Assembly (NCBI GenBank): GCA_028874905.1 | Contig: JAPPGZ010000098.1 | Span: 1-37,042, forward strand | Source of the DNA: Gemmatimonadota bacterium | Lineage (GTDB): Bacteria; Gemmatimonadota; Gemmatimonadetes; Longimicrobiales; Gaopeijiaceae | Direction of reading: 5' to 3' | DNA: 37,042 bases | In this document: one piece after another, positions 33,938 through 37,042 of the stretch | Numbering within the stretch: the first letter of the stretch is position 1 | Layout of the letters: every line of letters begins with the position of its first letter | Made by a program: the position numbers and the translations under genes | Notes under the pieces: model-generated | What the model saw: the letters and a program-made list of their open reading frames with translations, nothing else | What the model was told of the DNA's origin: nothing | The model's database searches: none

Positions 33938-35358
33938 TGGCACTGGTGCTTGCGGGGTGCGCCCCCGCCCCCACCCCGCCGGACGGCCCCCTCCTCATCG
34001 ACGGCGGCACGGTCGTCGTCATGGACGAGCCCGGCACGATCCTCGACGGGGGCGGCGTCCTCGTGGAAGGCAACCGAATCGCCGCGCTCCTCGCACCGGA
34101 CGATCCCCGCCCCACCGGCGTCCACGTCATCGATGCCGGCGGCCAGCTGGTCGTCCCGGGACTGGTCAACACGCATGGGCACGCCGCGATGTCGCTGCTG
34201 CGCGGTCTCGCCGACGACCTGCCGCTCCTGACCTGGCTCGAGGACTACATCTTCCCGGCCGAGGCCGCACTCGTGGCTCCCGACTTCGTCTACTGGGGAA
34301 CGCTGCTGTCCTCGGTCGAGATGCTGAAAGGGGGGACCACGACCTTCGCCGACATGTACTACTTCCGCGACGACATGGCACGCGCGACCATCGACGCGGG
34401 GATCCGGGCGGTCACCGGCCCGCACGTGATCGGCTTCCCCGCCCCCGACTACGCGTCGCCCGAGGGGGCCCTCGCGGACGCGGCCGAGTTCATGGAGCGC
34501 TACCAGGGCCATCCCACGGTGGTCCCGGCAGTCGCGGCGCACGCGCTCTACACGACCCCGCTGCACGCGGTCGAAGCCGCCTTCCGGCTGGCGGAGGAGT
34601 ACGACGCGGTCTTCCAGATCCACGCAGTCGAGGACGCGAGCGAGGATGCATCCGCCCGGGAGTCGACCGGGATGGGGGTCATCGAAGCCCTGGAGTCGAT
34701 CGGCGCCCTGAGACCCGGGACGGTGCTCGCCCACGCCATCTACCTGTCGGACGAAGACATCGCCCGGATCGCGGCATCCGGAGCCGGGATCGCGCACAAC
34801 CCGCAGAGCAACATGAAGCTGGGAATCGCGAGAGCCGCACCGGTCGTGGCCGCGCTGGCCGCAGGCGTACCGGTGGGGCTGGGTACCGACGGACCCGTCA
34901 GCAACAACGACCTGGACATGTTCGACGAGATGGACGCCGCCGCGAAGCTGCAGAAGCTCATGCTGGGTGATCCGGCCGCGCTCCCGGCGGAGACGGTCTT
35001 CAGGATGGCGACGATGGGTGGCGCGCGCGTGCTCAACCTGCAGGACGAGATCGGGTCGCTGGAGCCGGGCAAGCGCGCCGACATCGTGCTGGTGGATACG
35101 CGCCGCCCGGGCCTTACGCCGCTGTACGCGGTCTATTCGCACCTCGTGTACGCGGTGCGCGGGAGCGACGTGGCCACGGTTCTAGTCAACGGCCGGGTCG
35201 TGGTCCAGGACGGACAGGTACTCACCGTCAACGAGGAGGAAGTCATGGAGATGGCCCGAGGATTCGGCGCCCGGGTGCGCGAGGTGATGGCCGAGGTGGC
35301 CGCCGCACGCGGTGGTGCAGCCGAAGGCGCCCCGGGCGAGGGGAGGAACGACCGATGA
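33937..35358 (+). CDS. MtaD/TrzA-like amidohydrolase (deaminase family), BlaI-controlled
   Basis: A 473-residue amidohydrolase related to 5-methylthioadenosine/S-adenosylhomocysteine deaminases and triazine hydrolases. The metal site is complete: H80/H82 in VNTHGHAAMSLLRGLADDLPL, H in AAHALYTTP, H in QIHAVEDASE and D in LGTDGPVSNNDLDMF. HNPQSNMKLG and the GKRADIVLVDTRRPG ending are typical. The first residues, MALVLAGCAPAPTPPDG, look like the end of a lipoprotein signal (lipobox LAGC) whose front half is missing. A TTG start at 33910 would give MCKVKYTFCMALVLAGC, a more normal signal. Upstream sequence is AT-rich and holds the operator boxes. The stop overlaps blaI as ATGA. The actual substrate, and whether the protein is exported, are open. 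Confidence 0.88.
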   Translation: MALVLAGCAPAPTPPDGPLLIDGGTVVVMDEPGTILDGGGVLVEGNRIAALLAPDDPRPTGVHVIDAGGQLVVPGLVNTHGHAAMSLLRGLADDLPLLTWLEDYIFPAEAALVAPDFVYWGTLLSSVEMLKGGTTTFADMYYFRDDMARATIDAGIRAVTGPHVIGFPAPDYASPEGALADAAEFMERYQGHPTVVPAVAAHALYTTPLHAVEAAFRLAEEYDAVFQIHAVEDASEDASARESTGMGVIEALESIGALRPGTVLAHAIYLSDEDIARIAASGAGIAHNPQSNMKLGIARAAPVVAALAAGVPVGLGTDGPVSNNDLDMFDEMDAAAKLQKLMLGDPAALPAETVFRMATMGGARVLNLQDEIGSLEPGKRADIVLVDTRRPGLTPLYAVYSHLVYAVRGSDVATVLVNGRVVVQDGQVLTVNEEEVMEMARGFGARVREVMAEVAAARGGAAEGAPGEGRNDR

Positions 35359-35756
35359 CGGGCAAGCCGCGCGACGGCGGTCGCAAGGGGTTCACGGACC
35401 GGGAACTCGACATCATGAGCGTGTTGTGGCGCGAGGGATCCGGGACGGTCGCGGAGGTGCGCGACGCTCTCGATGGCGATGTCGGCTACACGACCGTTCT
35501 GAAGATGCTCCAGATCCTCGAGGAAAAGGGGGCGGTGGGCCACGAGCGCGAGGGGCGCGCCTACCGCTACGTCCCCCTGGTGGCGTCGGCGAGCGCGGGC
35601 GGGCGGGCACTTCGACGGATCGTCAACAAGATCTTTCACGGATCCGCGGAGATGCTCCTGGCGACGCTGGTGGAGGATCGCGATTTCAGCGACGAAGAGA
35701 TCAAGCGGATGCGCTCGGTCCTGGACCGGGCAGAACGCGGGAGGGGCGAGAAATGA
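35355..35756 (+). CDS. blaI: BlaI/MecI/CopY-family transcriptional repressor
   Basis: A 133-residue winged-helix repressor. LTDREL-type helix 1 (FTDRELDIMSVLWREGSGTVAEV) and the recognition helix YTTVLKMLQILEEKGAV are those of the BlaI/MecI family, and HEREGRAYRYVPL forms the wing. The C-terminal dimerisation helices include the region IFHGSAEMLLATLVED, around where staphylococcal BlaI/MecI are cleaved on induction. The family binds TACA/TGTA dyads, and two perfect ones lie at the operon front, so autoregulation is likely. It is coupled to both neighbours by ATGA overlaps. The name follows the family; a role in beta-lactam resistance is not implied, as no beta-lactamase or PBP is present. Confidence 0.95.
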   Translation: MTGKPRDGGRKGFTDRELDIMSVLWREGSGTVAEVRDALDGDVGYTTVLKMLQILEEKGAVGHEREGRAYRYVPLVASASAGGRALRRIVNKIFHGSAEMLLATLVEDRDFSDEEIKRMRSVLDRAERGRGEK

Positions 35757-37042
35757 TCGCGTGGATGCTCTACGTTGCGCTGATCGGAGGGGTCGTGGCC
35801 ATCGCCGGATGGGCTGCCGAGAGGCTGGCCGTCGCGGCGGGATGGCCGCGGCGGTTCGTCTGGCTCGCAGCCCTGACACTGGCCGTGGCGATTCCGGTTG
35901 CCGGAACCATCGCCGTGGCACGGTCGGCAGAGTCCCCGTCGACCATCGGCTCCCCGGCGCCGCTGCCCGTCGAGCCCGGCAGCACCCCGGCCGGGAGCAC
36001 GTGGAGCCTCGCGTCATCGGTGCCGCTTCCGACCGGACCGGGGGCGGTGCGCGCCGCGCTCGTCCTGTGGGGCGCGGGCTCGCTCGTCTCGCTCGCCGCC
36101 ATCGGCACCCTCCTGGTCCTGGTGGCCCGCGCCCGCCGTCGTTGGCCGCGCTGGTGGGTTCAGGATACGGATGTCTACATCTCCCGCAGCTTCGGCCCGG
36201 CGCTGGTCGGAGTCGTGCGTCCCCGGGTCGTTGTCCCGTTGTGGGTCCTGCGGCTGGAACGGCGAGCGAGGGCGGTGATCGTCCGGCATGAGACCGAGCA
36301 CGCCCGCACGCGCGATCCCCTCTCGCTCCTGTACGGCGGCCTGATCGTGGCGGCCCTGCCCTGGAACCCCGCGACGTGGTGGATGGCCCGCCGACTGCGC
36401 AGCGCGGTGGAGATGGACTGCGACCAGCGGATCCTCAGGTCCGGCATCGCGCCTGCGGACTACGGCGATGTCCTGCTGGACGCGGGCACCAGGTCCTGGA
36501 ACCGCTGGGCGCTGGTCCCCGCGATGACCCAACCAAAAAGTCTACTCGAACGGAGATTGAGAACCATGAACGAGAAGAAAACGAAGCTGAATTCGGCCCA
36601 GGCGCTGCTGCTGGCGGCGTTGGCCGTCGGTGCGCTCGTCGTCGCGTGCGATACGCCGGTCCCGACCCAGGTCCAGGACGCCCTTATCGAAGCGATGGAC
36701 GAGGAAGCGATCGTGAGAACCGACGCCGAGATGGAGCGGCGGGCGGAGGAGCTCCTCCGTGCGCGAGCATCAGGCATGGATCCCTCGCCACTCATCTATA
36801 TCGATGGCGTGCGGGTGGACAGGTTGAGCGATCTCGAGGGCGACCTCATACCCAGCCTGGACCCCGACGCAATCGACCGCATCGAAGTGATCAAGGGCCC
36901 CGCCGCGGAGAGGCTCTATGGCGAGGAAGGCGCCAACGGCGTGATTCAGATCTTCACGACGGAGGGGAGCGCCGAGGGCGCCGGGAACTCTCCCGAAATC
37001 CGGATCCAGGGGGACGTCCCGGTCAGCAAGACGGTCCCTGCC
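35753..37042 (+). CDS. M56 (BlaR1-like) membrane peptidase with TonB-plug-like tail, 3' end cut off
   Basis: The first 430 residues of a sensor-type membrane protease. Helices lie at about 3-19, 35-55 and 100-125. The cytoplasmic zinc peptidase domain has H179-E-T-E-H183 (HExxH) and E220 in SAVEMDCDQR, as in BlaR1/MecR1. After a fourth hydrophobic segment (about 283-298) ending in ALVVAC, an acidic helical linker leads to PLIYIDGVRVDRL (346-358) and then DAIDRIEVIKGPAAERLYG and ANGVIQIFTT. This is the TonB-dependent-receptor plug pattern where BlaR1 has a penicillin-binding domain. Residue 272 is a Met that begins a sequence looking like a separate lipoprotein signal. ATGA overlap with blaI. 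It probably senses an envelope signal and cleaves BlaI. Confidence 0.9.
   Translation, partial: MIAWMLYVALIGGVVAIAGWAAERLAVAAGWPRRFVWLAALTLAVAIPVAGTIAVARSAESPSTIGSPAPLPVEPGSTPAGSTWSLASSVPLPTGPGAVRAALVLWGAGSLVSLAAIGTLLVLVARARRRWPRWWVQDTDVYISRSFGPALVGVVRPRVVVPLWVLRLERRARAVIVRHETEHARTRDPLSLLYGGLIVAALPWNPATWWMARRLRSAVEMDCDQRILRSGIAPADYGDVLLDAGTRSWNRWALVPAMTQPKSLLERRLRTMNEKKTKLNSAQALLLAALAVGALVVACDTPVPTQVQDALIEAMDEEAIVRTDAEMERRAEELLRARASGMDPSPLIYIDGVRVDRLSDLEGDLIPSLDPDAIDRIEVIKGPAAERLYGEEGANGVIQIFTTEGSAEGAGNSPEIRIQGDVPVSKTVPA

Noticed and set aside
33799..35142. 447-codon frame antisense to the MtaD-like amidohydrolase
   Set aside because: Composition is typical shadow (Arg/Val/Asp/His-rich), no domain, and it would run through the operator array.
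1..37042. CRISPR array, tRNA, rRNA, insertion sequence, prophage or toxin-antitoxin locus
   Set aside because: I looked for regular repeat-spacer units, cloverleaf-like sequence, transposase or integrase motifs and toxin pairs and saw none. The two small genes at 32487-32950 do not resemble a known toxin-antitoxin pair.

Overview
The window is high-GC, gene-dense bacterial chromosome. The gene content fits Gemmatimonadota or a close relative. Pointers are a B12-dependent class II ribonucleotide reductase, a fused alpha/beta 2-oxoacid dehydrogenase E1, a six-bladed beta-propeller lipoprotein with the GEGPGEF signature, a peptidase/TolB-propeller/beta-barrel fusion, several exported amidohydrolases, and a BlaI/M56 regulatory pair whose M56 protein carries a TonB-plug-like tail. 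The phylum is inferred from these families; no rRNA or other marker gene is present. I saw no tRNA, rRNA, CRISPR array, insertion sequence or prophage gene.

Layout. Positions 1-2197 hold a nitrilase cut by the window edge (minus strand), divergent from an exported AbgB-like M20 hydrolase. Positions 2249-10622 are a minus-strand block read murQ, a GT39-like membrane glycosyltransferase, the peptidase/propeller/barrel protein, then nrdJ. nrdJ has its own control region with two NrdR-like boxes exactly 32 bp apart. Positions 10681-15236 hold a gamma-glutamyltransferase lipoprotein, a lipoprotein of unknown role read convergently against it, and an ABC exporter. Positions 15262-21061 hold eight tightly packed minus-strand genes, probably one operon: VTT-domain membrane protein, coaE, nrnA, unknown protein, Fur-like regulator, agmatinase, ccdA, thioredoxin-fold protein. 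Positions 21166-25386 hold a DUF255 thioredoxin-domain protein and the fused E1 dehydrogenase on the plus strand. Positions 25396-28261 hold a gene broken by an apparent one-base deletion, a MoeB-rhodanese (MoeZ-like) protein and a small outer-membrane barrel. Positions 28527-33743 hold a propeller lipoprotein, a DUF418 membrane protein, an amidohydrolase lipoprotein, two coupled small genes downstream of tandem AGGGAAAACCCT repeats, and a PPOX-fold flavoprotein.

The most interesting part is 33805-37042. An MtaD-like amidohydrolase, a BlaI/MecI-type repressor and an M56 (BlaR1-like) membrane peptidase are joined by four-base ATGA overlaps. Two perfect TACA-N3-TGTA palindromes 21 bp apart, plus a weaker third half-site one more period upstream, sit at the front of the first gene. 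This reads as a self-contained, autoregulated sensor/repressor/hydrolase operon. The sensor replaces the usual penicillin-binding domain with a TonB-receptor-plug-like domain. The last gene runs off the window end.
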